Below are positions 10,247 through 21,856 of a stretch of DNA of 64,000 nucleotides, piece by piece. The notes under the pieces are model-generated. The model saw nothing but the letters and a program-made list of their open reading frames with translations. It made no database searches and was not told where the DNA came from. The DNA comes from Dichetophora obliterata. Lineage: Eukaryota > Arthropoda > Insecta > Diptera > Sciomyzidae. Location: assembly GCA_963920525.1 (NCBI GenBank), contig OY986435.1:103329615-103393614 (forward strand). Reading direction: 5' to 3'. Numbering within the stretch: the first letter of the stretch is position 1; each line of letters opens with the position of its first letter. A program made the position numbers and the translations under genes.

Positions 10247-12431
10247 TCTATAGTAATAAAACTCATTTTCTGTTTGTTTGTTTGTTTGTTTGGCCTTTAT
10301 ACAAATCTAAACGGCTCAACGGATTTTGCTCAAACTAGGTATACATATTAAGTGCATTCCAACTTAAAATGTTACATACTTAGTTTTTGCCACGACCCCT
10401 CTGAAATTTTTCAACTAACAGTAATTTTGTTATTATAAAACTTTTTAGTATCGAAAATTTTTGTGTATTTATTTTAAAATTTTTTTTTATTTTGACATCA
10501 AACACACTGACATATCTTCAAAATTGGAGAAATTTTCAGTACAACGACTTTTTCATAAAACATCGTTGCTTAAGAATGAGAAAAAAAACGACATGAAAAT
10601 CAAAGTTTGGTCTTTCGATGCAAATATCTCCGCTGTACATTAACATATTTAATTCAAATTTTTTTTGTTCAAAAGTTCAATAAAATCACTTCACAAAAAT
10701 AGGTACCGCTAAGTCAGTTTATATATGTTTTATGATTATGTCAAAAAAGGTCCAAAATATTGACTTTTTACTCAAAAAATGACTCAAAAATTGTTGTTGT
10801 TGTAAAAATGAAATCAATTAAAAACTACACATCTGGCTACCTTTCATATGACATAACATTTATTTGCAAAAATTCTTCCAGCTAAGCTCAAAAATTATTT
10901 TACTGTTTTTGTCATCAAAACAACTTTGATTTTTTTCGCGAAATTTATTTTTTCCAAAATGTTGTTTTTATATTTTTTACAAAAAAGTCAAGTCTCAAAA
11001 ATAATTTATGTGAAAAAATTACCCCAATATCTCTTTCCAATCAAAAGTTATGGCTAAAAATCTATTTTTTCATACCAGACTATTTTAATAAAACTTAGTT
11101 TTGTGTTAAAATTCTCTATATAGTTTAAGCGTCCCCATTTATCTCTAAGAATGCAGTTGTGTGTCTAGAGTAATTTACGAACATTTTGGATTATTTAAAA
11201 ATTTTCCTTATAGTAATCTACTTAGTTTTTGCCTCCCCACCCCCTCCTGTTAAATTTGTTTTGTTATTATGGCTCTATTTTTTCTCACAATTGTGTCCCC
11301 GTTGTAATTTAGTTCTTTATCAATGGTACTTTAAATGTTGTATATATATCACAATTTTATCGAAAAGATGACTGTGAATAAGAATGCTGTAAAAGTTAAT
11401 ATTTTCATGCAATCAGTTTCAGCTATACGGCGATATAATAAAACATATGCGCATCTGGTCAGCACAATTATTTCATTAGTTTTGATCTGTGCGTTAAATT
11501 CACAGATAGATGGCGCCACATTTGAATGAACTGTGGGTACAAACTATACACCGGTGAATAGCTGAATAATGTTTTTTCAAAAGTTTCTTCAAATCTAACC
11601 CCATACGTTTGGGATTACAGACAGGTGGCGCTATTTTCTGCTTACAGAAGAATATCTGTAAGAAGAATATCAAACTTTTACAAAAAGAAAAATAATGCAG
11701 TACTGCCAGTTTTTTCAGTCGCAGCGTCATCTAGCGTCATCAACACTTAAAAACATAAAATTGGATCAATTTAAATGTCCAGCTCTCTTGCTGAATTTTT
11801 TGTTGTTTTTGCTTTGCTTGCAAATGCGATAATATGATCCTGATCTCCAATGAAAAAACGCAGCTAATAGAAATTTTAGTAGGTACAATCATTTTAAGTA
11901 CAACGAGTTTTTCATAAAACATTTATTGCTAATAACGAGAAAAAAATTATATGAAAATTAAAGTTTTTGCTTTTAATGCCAATAACTCCGCTGTTTTTAA
12001 TATATTTCTTTACAATTTTTTTGGATAACAAGTTCAATATATTTTTTTATATAAATCTTTGTTTAGACGTTAAAATGTCCATATCTCAAGGAAGCATTGA
12101 GTCCCACCATAATTTTTATTTTGTTGAAAAGGTAGTTGTGGTTGCTTTAAGATTATGTTAACATAAAAATTCTTTTTAATTTTTAAAATATGTTTTTCGT
12201 ACTCTTCTTTGAATTCAATTAGCTCACCGCAAGAGATGGAACCACCAAGAACAAAAATTTTCCAAAACTTTTTTGGATTAATGTTCATTGAATTACCTTT
12301 CTAACGGTAGCTTACAAATAAAATTCAACATGTTTTTCATTATTCCAGATTTTAAAAAACATTTAATCGAGAAGTGTATGCTAAAATGTTTATATAAATG
12401 ACTCTCGAGTAACACAGGGTATATCAGCTAG
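10247..12431 (+). mobile_element. non-autonomous Helitron, 2185 bp, both ends present
   Basis: Starts with TC (TCTATAGTAATAAAACTC) after an A at 10246 and ends CAGGGTATATCAGCTAG before a T at 12432, fitting the Helitron rule A|TC...CTAG|T without TSD. Near the 5' end is (TTTG)n then 'GGCC..TACAAATCTAAACGGCTCAACGG', a common insect Helitron opening. No Rep or helicase domain is encoded. The block after 11085 seems to repeat features of the first kilobase (ATAAAACTTAG, then TAGTTTTTGCC with C-rich tract at 11218), suggesting an internal duplication or nested second copy. Confidence 0.7.
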
Positions 12432-12469
12432 TTTACAATAAAAACAGAACTCTCTGCCTATCTATCTAT

Positions 12470-12936
12470 ATCTATACTACGAAAAAAGTTTAAACATGTT
12501 ATATTTGTGCTACAATTCTATCTAGGGTATTTTTCTTTCAAAGTTTTATAATAAGTATATTTAATCAAAGCGTTAAGTTTTTTGAGAAATCATCCCAGCT
12601 GCTTCGCATTGCTTAAGGCTGGGGCCAAATTGCGGCCATGGGGCCAATTTCGGCACCGCTCTCACGCTCTTTTTTCGCAAATGCAAAATTCAGTACTTTT
12701 TAGCCGCATTTGCGAAAAAAGAGCGTAATAGTGGTGCCGCGATAGCGTCAAAACCGCGTAATTTGACCCCAGCCTAAGCATTTTCTTTTCACGCTTTGTT
12801 TTGCGAGAGTTTCAATTTACTTCATGTTGCTCTCTTTTCTGTTTGTGCTCAACTAGCACACAACAAAAAAAAAACCGATGAGCCTCTAGCAAGGTGAAAA
12901 GTGAGATACATGCATGGTAAAATTAGACAAGGTAGT
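12470..12936. repeat. interspersed repeat block shared (inverted) with 46350-46680
   Basis: The sequence flanking the MITE at 12600-12782 (AATCATCCCAGCTGC, then CTCTCTTTTCTGTTTG...CGATGAGCCT) reappears reverse-complemented around 46380-46680. The element that spread it is not identified. Non-coding. Confidence 0.5.
12600..12782. repeat. palindromic MITE, about 180 bp
   Basis: The ends TGCTTAAGGCTGGGGCC and CCCCAGCCTAAGCA are inverted. An inner pair is GCTCTTTTTTCGCAAATGC and its complement. The paralogous block near 46530 lacks this insertion, which confirms it as a discrete mobile unit. The exact TSD was not resolved. Confidence 0.7.
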
Positions 12937-13116
12937 GTTAGGGTGGAGAGTCGGTACCGAAACTTTCAAAACGAAGTTAACAGCTCATACAAAATCTGCA
13001 ACCAATGAGAATACAGTGAGAAAGCAAAATAAGCAAAAATAGCGAAATGGCTTAGTTTGACAGTTATGGTCACTATGAAAGAGAGCACACTCAGCCCTAA
13101 CACTACCCTGTCTAGT
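12937..13116. repeat. palindromic-ended MITE, about 180 bp
   Basis: Ends are AGACAAGGTAGTGTTAGGG and its inverse CCCTAACACTACCCTGTCT. The internal 120 bases are unique to the family. A reversed copy truncated at one end occurs at 45299-45465. Non-coding. Confidence 0.7.
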
Positions 13117-13205
13117 TATAGGATACATAAGAATGTAAAGCTGCGCTCTAAAACAAAACAAAACAAATAGATAAAGTTTATCTATACCAGAGATGGAATT
13201 GGACC

Positions 13206-13370
13206 TTTTAAGGCTGCCCGCATAGTAAACGCCGAAGCAGGGAGGCAGGCAGGCAGGCCCTGCGAAGAAACGAGATAGAAATAACTTTTTTCTCTCTTGT
13301 TCACATAGTTTTCCTGTGCCTGTCTGCCTGCCTGTCTGCTTCGGCGCTTACTCTGCGGGCAACCTAAGAT
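13206..13370. repeat. MITE with GGCAGGCAGGCAGG arms
   Basis: Inverted arms AAGGCTGCCCGCATAGTAAA... and ...CTCTGCGGGCAACCTAA include GCCGAAGC and CAGGCAGG tetranucleotide runs (13237-13258, 13317-13337). The simple repeat creates a false ORF (AGRQAQ). Flanks resemble TTA/TAA. Confidence 0.6.
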
Positions 13371-14474
13371 TGTGACGAATTGGAGAGAAAATAGTGCAGT
13401 TTTGAAGAAAATAGTGCCGACTTTTTTTTTATCCAAAATTTAATTTTGACATATTGCGCTCATTGCGTGCAAACCTGTTACAACTCAAGATAAGTATACA
13501 GAAAGAATCGCTGTAAGAATTTCTGTTTATGATTCAAGATTATCTTATTTGCGTTCAAGTAACGGTTTGGCGAACATTTTTGTTGTTTTGTTTGTTTCTA
13601 TGCATTTTTGTTATATGGAAGCTTGAGCAATTTAATAAGTTCAAAACGGTCTCCTGAAAAATTTCTCTTTAATGGATCTTGCACGAAATGAGCGATACAT
13701 TTATATATGAATATTGAAATACTAATTCAATAAGTATTAGTATCATAAGTATAAGATGATAAAGACGTAAAATAATTTTACCGTTAAAATGAGATCAGTG
13801 CTTTTTTAATTTTAAAAATAATAAAATGTTTTATGTATTTTCATATTTTTTTGCAAAACTACATTGCAAAACTAAATCAATTAGATTAGCAGTTCCCAAC
13901 CATTTTTCGGCCACGTTTCCCTGGCAACGTATTCAAGAAAATTGTAACCTCTGAAACAAAAGTCGAATTTAAATTATAAATTTATTTTTTAATGGATTTA
14001 TTTTTAAGAAAAATAACAAAATAAAATGACAATATAAGAAAAAAAGTACGAAATTATATAAATTCATATTTATATTTACATTAAATATTCAAATGTATTT
14101 AATATATGTATTAAATAATACTATTCAATAAATAATTATTTATAAGAACATGTTTTTTAATTAAATAAGGAACACAAGAATAAAAATTTTCAAAGGAATA
14201 ATTAAGTTTTATATAATACCGTACATAGTTACTATTTTGGCATTACTTCATTAACTATTTTCGTTCATATAAATACCACATTTTTCTCCACAACATGTCG
14301 TATTTGGTGAAACGAAATACGAATAAATGAGTAGTAATTAGTCAGAAAATTGGCGTTCAATTAGATCTAGAATAGAAAAAAATCGAAAACTAGAAAATAA
14401 ATAATTTAAGGGAATACAGATGATTCAATGACCAACTATAATCAATAAGTTGAGACCCTATGTACCGCTAGTTA
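13371..14474. other. unassigned AT-rich DNA
   Basis: No coding frames, element ends or RNA genes recognised. Includes long A/T runs at 13960-14160. Confidence 0.4.
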
Positions 14475-15760
14475 TTGGGGGTTGGAATTAATTTTAAAGG
14501 TTTTTTTTCGGTTTTTGAGCATTTATTTAGAAACAACGGTACAATGTATATTATTGAAAGTAATGTCCATCGTTAGCTACAACATTTTCCCATCTTTCTG
14601 GCAGCATATGGATTCCGCGCCGGAAAACGATTCGTCTTTTGAGGCAATCCACGAATCGACCCATTTTTTGGTATCCTCGTAAGAAGTGAAGCGCTGCTCA
14701 GCCAAGCCATGCGTCATCGATCTGAATAGGTGGTAGTCGGAAGGGGCTATGTCTGGGCTATAAGGCGGGTGGGGTAGCACATCCCAATTCAGCGCCTCCA
14801 ACGTTTCCTTGACGGTTCTTGCAACATGTGGCCGTGCGTTGTCATGTTGAAAAACCACTTTGTCGTGTCTTTTGGCATATTCCGGCCGTTTAACCTTTAA
14901 TGCTCGGCTCTATTGCATCAATTGTTGTTGGTAGCGTTCCCCAGTGATGCTTTCGTTAGGTTTTAGCAGCTCATAGTACACGACACCCTTCTGATCCCAC
15001 CAAATACACAGCATAAGCTTGGCGCCATGAATATTCGGCTTGGCCCTCGATGTTGATGCATGGCCGGGTGGTCCCCACGATTTTTTTCGCTTAGGATTAT
15101 CGTAATGGATCCACTTTTCACCGCCAGTGACAATACGATGCAAAAAACTCTTCCTTTTATGCCGTTGAAGCAGTTGTTCGCACATGCAAAATCGCCGTTC
15201 AACGTCTCTCGGCTTCAACTGGTACGGCACCCAATTTCCTTGCTTTTGAATCATTCCCATGGCCTTCAAGCGTTTGCCGACCGTTGATAAGTCGACTCCC
15301 AATGATTCTGACAATTCTTGAAGGGTTTGACACGGGTCTTCATCGAGCAAAGCCTCCAATTCCTCATCTTCAAACTTTTTCGGCTGGCTCGGACGCTCTT
15401 TGTCTTCCGTATCAAAATCACCACTTTTAAACCGACGGAACCAGTACTCACAAGTAGAAATCGATGGAGCATAGTCCCCGTAAGCCTCAGTAGGCGTGCG
15501 TTGTGCTTCAACCGCTTTTTTCTTCAAATGGAAGCACAAAAGTAAACCTTCCCGCAAATTGCGTTTTGTTGGAACGAAAGTCGACATGTTCACAGAGAAA
15601 AAAATATATGTTGTTTACACTTCAGTGGAATGACACATACTGAAAAATGAAGCTTAGACAATGTGCTTTGAAATGAATATAGTCACAGGTGTGCCCGATG
15701 CGATCTATTGATAGTTACGCCATCTCTTAGAAAACCTTTAAAACTAATTCCAACCCCCAA
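14475..15760 (-). mobile_element. full-length mariner element (DD34D), 1286 bp
   Basis: Inverted ends TTGGGGGTTGGAATTA with about 28 bp of near-perfect TIR. Flanked by TA on both sides (14473-14474 and 15761-15762), the fixed mariner target. The length of 1286 bp equals that of Mos1. It carries one transposase gene on the minus strand that is no longer intact. It lies 32 bp from the next transposon. Confidence 0.9.
14577..15593 (-). pseudogene. mariner (mauritiana-type) transposase, one stop and lost catalytic Asp
   Basis: The minus-strand frame starts ATG at 15593. After a helix-turn-helix N-terminus (residues 1-110, including EYWFRRFKSGDFD and WVPYQL), the catalytic domain begins. A single TAG at 14910-14912 interrupts an otherwise continuous frame, which resumes in register with FQHDNARPH and YSPDIAPSDYHLF. 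The two downstream Asp of the DDD triad (HDNA and PSD, 34 residues apart) are present. The first, normally in TGDEKW, is Gly (TGGEKW at about residue 158). So the copy is doubly dead for cut-and-paste cleavage even though the ends are intact. Close relative of Mos1 from memory. The protein would bind TIRs and excise DNA in the nucleus. Confidence 0.9.
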
Positions 15761-15792
15761 TACTTTTTAAAACGAAGAAAAAAAGATAACTA

Positions 15793-17072
15793 AAGGGTGC
15801 GCCAAATAACTTTTTTTTTTGAAAATTCTATAAAAAAAACTACTGGATATTTTCTCAAATTTCTTTTTTTATTTGAAAGTACAATCCTTCCGGTTAATAA
15901 TAAGAAATAATTTCATTCAAATGGCTGTCTAGGCTGGCCATGCAGTAGCCTACACGATCGGTCTAATTTTTAAGCACATTATCGATTGTGTTCAGCTGTA
16001 TTTCATCAATGGCTTCACGAATATTGTCCTTTAAAGCGTCAATTGTCTCTGGCTTGTCGTCGTAACACTTATCTTTGAGGGCACCCCACAAATAATAGTC
16101 CAACGGTGTCAAATCGCAGCTCCGAGGTGGCCAAACGACATCAGCTCTGCGGTTGATAATGCGATCTTCAAAAACAGGGCGCAAAACATCGAGTGTAGCT
16201 TCGGCTGTGTGGCACGTAGCGCCGTCCTGTTGAAACCAAATGTTGCCAATATCCTCCTCTTCAATTTTTGTGAAAAAAATTCGTTCAACATGGCCCGATA
16301 ACGATCGCCATTGACTGTAACGGCCACTCCTTCCTCATTTTCGAAGAAAAATGGCCCAATTATGCCTCTGGACCAAAATCCGCACCAAACAGTGACTCGT
16401 TTTGGGTGCAGCAGCTTTTCAATGTATGCGTGCGGGTTTTCTGTGCCCCAAATGCGACAAATTTGCTTGTTTACATACCCGCCAAGATCAAAATGAGCTT
16501 CATCTGAAAAGATGATTTTTTTTGGCAAACTCGGAATCTTCTGTAAGTCGATCGCAGGCCCACTTAGCGAAGCGAAAACGCATTGGATGGTCAGTTGGCT
16601 TCAACTCCAGAACCAATTGGACTTTGTATGGCGTCATACCAAGGTCTTTATGCAAAATTCGTCTCAATGATGTCTCCGAAATGTTCAATTGTTGAGAACG
16701 ATGGTGAATTGATGTTGATGGCGCTTCATGAACACTTTCTGCCACAGCAGCAATATTCTCGGGTGTACGCACAGCTTTTGGCCTTTCACGCTTTGGTTTT
16801 CAATGAGGATGCCAGTTTCTTTCACTTTTTTCACAAGATAACGAACATACGGAGCTGACGGTGCTTCTCTTCTTCCAAAATCCGTACGCAATTTTCGCAC
16901 ACATGCTGCAACATTACCATGATTTTCAAAGTAATGTCGCAATATTTCCCAGCTTTGTTCAAGCGTATACACAACCATATTCGTTCAGCGGAAGGATAAA
17001 ACTAATTATCTGTCAAATCAGACATGAGCTAAATGAGCACTAGTTGAAAAAAAAGTTAGATGGCAGACCCTG
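15793..17072 (-). mobile_element. DD41D mariner-type element, copy 1, 1280 bp
   Basis: Ends AAGGGTGCGCCAAATAAC and CAGGGTCTGCCATCTAAC form imperfect TIRs. TA flanks both ends (15791-15792 and 17073-17074). It shares about the whole length with the copy at 31974-33268. The encoded transposase is broken by several frameshifts. Confidence 0.85.
15963..16978 (-). pseudogene. DD41D mariner-family transposase, frameshifted
   Basis: ATG at 16978 starts MVVYTLEQSWEILRHYF, a paired-like HTH domain. A first frameshift follows ETGILIEN, a second lies near TEDSEFAKK/IIFSDEAHF, and a third near LNEFF. A stop comes at VLKN (15963). Piecewise the full protein is present: FSDEAHFDLGGY (first Asp), QQDGATCH equivalent (second), SCDLTPLDYYLWG (third). 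In the sister copy the last two Asp are 41 residues apart, defining the DD41D ('rosa'/Visitor) clade, which was described in tephritid flies among others. Non-functional. Confidence 0.85.
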
Positions 17073-17510
17073 TACAATATTATTCAAGTAATTCATCATC
17101 TTTCAGATCGTCTATTGGCTGACTTTCTTTACTGAATAAAGATATATTATATTTAAAACAACTGCATGAATTTTATTGAAATAGACACTTTGTTTTAATA
17201 AGGTTTTGAAAAAAAAATATTCTAGTCTAATAAAATAGTCTAGTCAGCTAAGTGATTGACTCTATACTGAGTTGCTGTTGTGGTTGTTGCCTTTTTAAAA
17301 TCTTACTTGATCTAAAGTTCACAATTAAATGCATGTAAAAATGAAACTTAAAACTTGAGCATTTTTGTGGCTGCCGCTAAACTCAAGAACCTTCGTTGTT
17401 GCTGCGTGTTTCTTCGTAGCTACAACAGGAGCTCGTTCTTGTAAAATCGTCGGCAAGTAACCGATTTGTGTGACGTCACGCTGTATCGATCCTTAGTCCC
17501 GGTTTACACC
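17073..17510. repeat. fragment of the 2.3-kb hairpin element plus unassigned repeat
   Basis: 17275-17360 (GTTGTTGCCTTTTTAAAATCTTACTTGATCTAA pattern) matches one arm of the foldback at 2296-2852. 17400-17490, containing AGCTCGTTCTTGTAA, an ACCGATTT block and GTGACGTCAC, matches the reverse complement of 20740-20835. The two segments therefore bracket the LINE in inverted orientation. Confidence 0.45.
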
Positions 17511-17639
17511 CACCAAGACTTAACGGTTAAGTCTTATCTTTGTGGATGAAAGACGCGGACATCAATGTGTGAGAGGAGGAAATTCAAAAGGGAATTACCA
17601 AGAATTGACTTTAATACTTGACGAATATAAGCCTGGACT

Positions 17640-20073
17640 AAGTTATAGATTTCCTGAGAACTAGTGTTTGTGTATGTTCAAATCGTTAAAAATTTTGTCC
17701 GTGATGATAAAGTCCAGAACTCCCTAGTCATTCTCTTGACGTTTAACTTGAGGGGTCGTTCCGTGGACCTTAAATATAGAATTTGCGCAGGGTTTGGGTC
17801 CCGCCACATTATTACTGCCCAATTAAAACCAGACCAGCCTCGGACAAGAACCCCAATTACGTTGACGACCACCGCAAACGAAAAATGGACAATTATTTAC
17901 TGATATGCACCTTTATAGGGAAGGTGCCACTATCCAACTGGCGGAAGCCCTCAAAACAATAAAGGTTGACATCTCCGCCATCCAGGAAATGCGTTGGAGA
18001 GGGCAAGGCTACGCACAGACTACGATATCTATTACACCAGTGAACGAAAGACTGGCTACGATCCGCATTAAGGCAAAATTTTCCTATATTAGCCTAATTT
18101 GCGCGCACGCCCTGACGGAGGAAAAGGACGAAGCCTTCAAAGATGCTTTCTACGCTATTCTTGAGGACGTATACGATCACCTTCTGGACTATGACGTGGA
18201 AAGTCCTGGGCGATTTTAATGCAAAAGTCGGAAGGGAAGGCATTTTTGGCTCCACTATCGGTCAGTTCAGTCTTCATGAGACCTCCACGAATAACGGTCT
18301 TAGAGTGATCGACTTTGCCGTCGCACGAAAAATGGTAGTTAGTAACACCAGATTTGAACACTTCGACATCCACAAAGCCACCTGGATGTCCCCGGATCAA
18401 AAAACGCGAAACCAAATTCATCACGTTATAATCGACGGAAGGCACGCCTCTAGTGTTCTAGATGTGCGTACGTGTCGGGGAGTCAACATTGACTCCGACC
18501 ACTATCTTGTTGAAGCCAAGATCCGCATGCGATTGTGCAATGCGAAGAACATATGAACAGGAATGCAACGAAAACTAGATGTCGCTAAGCTGCAATTACA
18601 ATGGACTGCCGAGGTCTATTCCGCTCAACTCTCGGTTAAGCTCAACCAAACAACCTCTGACCCGACAACGCTGGCAAACTTTGGGCGCACATATCCCACT
18701 CCATGCGCGCTGCCGCTGAGGAAGTAATTTGTTTTCGGCGCCCGCAACCTCGGAATGGTACGATCAGGAGTGTCACACCGCGACAGCAGTAAGGAACGCC
18801 GCATACAAAAAAGTGCTGCTGCTGTCAGCTGTAACGCGTGCCGTTCGAGAAAACTACCACGAAAGGAGGAAGGAAGAGAGGCGCCTTTTCACCTTAAAAC
18901 CGGCGGCGATGAATTGATAAGGCGTATGCATCAGCTCATCAGCAAAATATGGCTAGAGGAAAGCATGCCCGATGATTGGAATCTCAGCATACTTTGTCCT
19001 TTACTTAAGAAAGGAGACCTAACAATCTGCGCCAACTATCGAGGTATTAGTCTTATATCCATCGCATATAAGGTTCTCTCAGGCGTACTGTGTGAAAGAT
19101 TAAAGCTGATTACAAAAACACTGATTGGACCTTATCAGTGTGGCTTTCGACCTGGAAAATCCACAATAGACCAGATTTTCACACCACGACAAATCCTGGA
19201 AAAACCCACGAAAACCAAATTAACACCCATCATCTCTTTGTCGATTATAAAGCTGCGCTCGATAGCCCGAGAAGGGATTGCCTATACGTAACAATGTCTG
19301 AGATCGGTATACCTGCAAAGTTGGTAAGACTGGTCGAAGAACCGCAGAGAGATGTTACCGCTGCTTTCACAGCTATCGAAAACGATTCAGCCAAAGTGGG
19401 TTTGACAATAAACGAGGGCGAAACAAAGTATATGCTGTCTGCAAGCAGGGAAGCGCGACGTCTAGATTCCCACGTTTCATCCGGCAGCTATAACTTTAAA
19501 GTAGTCAAGGAGTTTATATACCTTGGCCCCGCCATAAACAACAACAATGATGTCAGCCTGGAGATAAAGCGAAGAATGACAATTGCTAATAGGTGCTACT
19601 ACGGACTCAGTAAGCAATTAAATTCCAGAGTCCTCTCTTGATCGACAAAACTAGCACTCTACAAGACGCTCGTCCTACCTGCGCTTCTTTATGGCGCTCA
19701 AACATTGGTAGTTTCGCAAACTGACGCAGTTGCTCTAGGAGCGTTCGAGAGAAAAGTTCTTCGCAAAATCTTCGGTCCTGTTCGAGTCGGTAGATATTGA
19801 CGTAGTTCAGCGTATAACTTTGCAGGCTGGGTCATGACCATCGTATGGATGACGAAGCTCCAGCGAAAAAGGTGCTCGAGGCAAGGGTCATTGGTCAACG
19901 AGGAAGAGGCAGACCATGCCGCCGATGGATGGACCAGACCGAGGAAGCCCTAACTGCACTTGGTGTATCTGATTGGAGAAGGCGCGCACAAAGCAGAGAC
20001 GCCTGGCGAGAGCTGATGAGGTTGGCTGAAGCCCGAACACGGGTTGTTGTGGCTACCTAAGTAAGTAAGTAAG
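17640..20073 (+). mobile_element. RTE-like LINE remnant with (TAAG)n tail
   Basis: A non-LTR retrotransposon body on the plus strand contains an APE-type endonuclease and a reverse transcriptase. It ends immediately after the stop codon in TAAG repeats (20058-20073). A 3' end made of short tandem repeats right behind the ORF is a habit of the RTE clade. Its 5' border is uncertain (some relation may begin near 17500). No TSD identified. GC content is clearly higher than the flanks. Confidence 0.75.
17905..20060 (+). pseudogene. LINE endonuclease/reverse transcriptase, broken and lacking the YADD core
   Basis: Successive frames give the APE endonuclease (DISAIQEMRWRG; TPVNERLATIRIKAKF; GDFNAKVGREGIFG; FDIHKATWMSPD; NIDSDHYLVEAKI), then RT motifs (MPDDWNLSILCPLLKKGD; ANYRGISLISIAYKVLS; YQCGFRPGKSTIDQI; FVDYKAALDS). 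A deletion at about 19336 joins IPAKLVRLVEE directly to QRDVTAAF, removing the QGDPLSP-to-YADD region that carries the catalytic Asp pair. The C-terminus is recognisable (GLTINEGETKYMLS, VKEFIYLGPAINNNNDVSLEIKRRM in pieces, RGRGRPCRRWMDQ). At least four frameshifts or stops. Resembles proteins often mislabelled 'craniofacial development protein 2-like'. Retrotransposition impossible. Confidence 0.85.
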
Positions 20074-21636
20074 ATGATAAAGAACACAAATCGAGAAGAA
20101 ACGTTGCGTCAAATGAGAAGCAGCTGTTTACTTGCTTTTATTTTTATGTATGCTAAAATTTTATAACAAAAAAGGTGATGGTCTTGTTATTCAAAAGTGA
20201 TTATATGAATTTTAAGAAAATTGAATATGTAATATTGATGTGCTGTAGTATTGATAATGCTTGTGGAAATATTCAACGATTATGAATGTTAATAATTTGA
20301 CACTAAGTGATGTGTAACAAAAACTTAGCAAACTTTTGTAACCGGGTACTTTTGAATTGCTTTAACATATTTTATTTTGTTTTTTTGGTTAAATTTCCTT
20401 CTTTTATGTAAGTGGGAATTCATTTTGAATTGCATTAACATGAAAACTAAAACGTTTCAAAACAAACTAAAATATTATAATCACTAAAAAATTTAACTTA
20501 AGCGAAAGTACTCGTTTTGTAATATAAATTGCGAGTACTTTTTATTTCATATATACACAACATTACTATCATTTATGCAATGAGTAGAGTAGAGCTCTCA
20601 CTTGCCTCAGAGTGAGTGAGAAAAGCATGAACTTTTATCGATTCACTTTTCTTACACAAACACTTTTTTAAGATTCCATTGAAGTAAATTATAACATTTG
20701 ATTCAGATTGTTACACAAACAGTGTAGGTGAGAATTACGTCAGAGTGACGTCAAATCGGTAAAATGAATCGGTAACTGCAATCGTTACGAGTTACAAGAA
20801 CGAGCTACAGCTGTGCGTTGAGATGAAAAGAGAGCAACGTAGTTTTTATTGCATTAACTTAACAAACCACGAAATAAAGCAATACTTTAAGACTTTTTAG
20901 AGTTTTTGCAACTCATTAGTGTGGTTTAATGATTTCTTATTGTTTGAATGGAATTCTTTTCAAATAAAATCTGTTAGTATTCTAATATGTTCATTTGTAC
21001 GAATACTAATATCAAAAAGTTGTAAAAAGGAACCTTTTTTGGCAATCTTATCGTATTCTCTTTGTGTATTGTCAGTACACAATTTCAATTTCTATCCAAA
21101 TTTTAAAATATTTTTACCTTTTTAGTATTGAACTTATTACATTTTTTTTACATAACGAAAAATAGTGTGTATTGACATAAAGCTGGATGACTAAAAGAAG
21201 GGATTTTAATGACTTCAAAAGTCGTAGTTAAATTAACCAAATTATAAACAACCCTGCAAGACACTCCTAACCGACACTTTAACACATTCACAAAAAAATT
21301 TTAGTATTCACTAACACATATGCATGGTATTTTGTTATTAAAATGGCGGTACAAAATACTATTAGTTATTAAACCTATTATTTAACAGGCAGCAATTTAG
21401 TTGTACATCCCTGTTTTCTCTTATTGATATGGTAGACAGGGACAAATGATTTTCGTTGTGTTCTACTTGTCTTTGTCTTGTTCTTTCTTATGAGAAAAAT
21501 AAATTTGATGTACACACAATTTAGAAAATTTTCAAACGAACGATTTATATCATGTAACAGCACGTAAGTACTTTTATTTCTGAAATATATTAAAAAAAAT
21601 ATATATTGTAAAAACAATTATATTTTAACACTTTTC
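20074..21636. other. mostly unassigned, with inverted partner of 17400-17490
   Basis: 20740-20835 carries TGACGTCA, a twice-repeated ATCGGTAA and ACAAGAACGAGCT. It pairs with the segment upstream of the LINE. The rest, 20840-21636, is A/T-rich without identifiable genes. Confidence 0.35.
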
Positions 21637-21645
21637 TAGTTAAAT

Positions 21646-21856
21646 AGACGAAGCTGGTGGTCGTCAAGTGCAGGTGATAGCTGCTGCTCCGAGTGCTACT
21701 GGAATACCATTGACTGCAGCTCCACAACCGCAGGCTCAAGCTTTCCCCCCTTTAAATGCTAGGATGTCGCTGAAAATTAATTTCTTACATTGTCACACAG
21801 CAAAATTGGTCATGGCGAACGTTTCCACTAGGACTTGGTTTTTTAGCACTAGGTAA
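21646..21856 (+). other. Ala/Pro/Gln-rich open stretch after an acceptor-like site
   Basis: A frame after a stop at 21640 encodes DEAGGRQVQVIAAAPSATG... then TAAPQPQAQAFPP and stays open to 21856. It is markedly more GC-rich than its surroundings and preceded by a TTTTCTAG/AATAG acceptor-like tract. It could be an exon or a captured/pseudogene fragment. No family is recognised and no downstream donor is convincing. Confidence 0.2.

Noticed and set aside
13182..13436. 84-aa minus-strand ORF with RRSRQAGRQAQ
   Set aside because: Produced by CAGG tetranucleotide runs in the arms of a MITE.
15060..15545. plus-strand ORFs opposite the mariner
   Set aside because: Frame shadows of the transposase.
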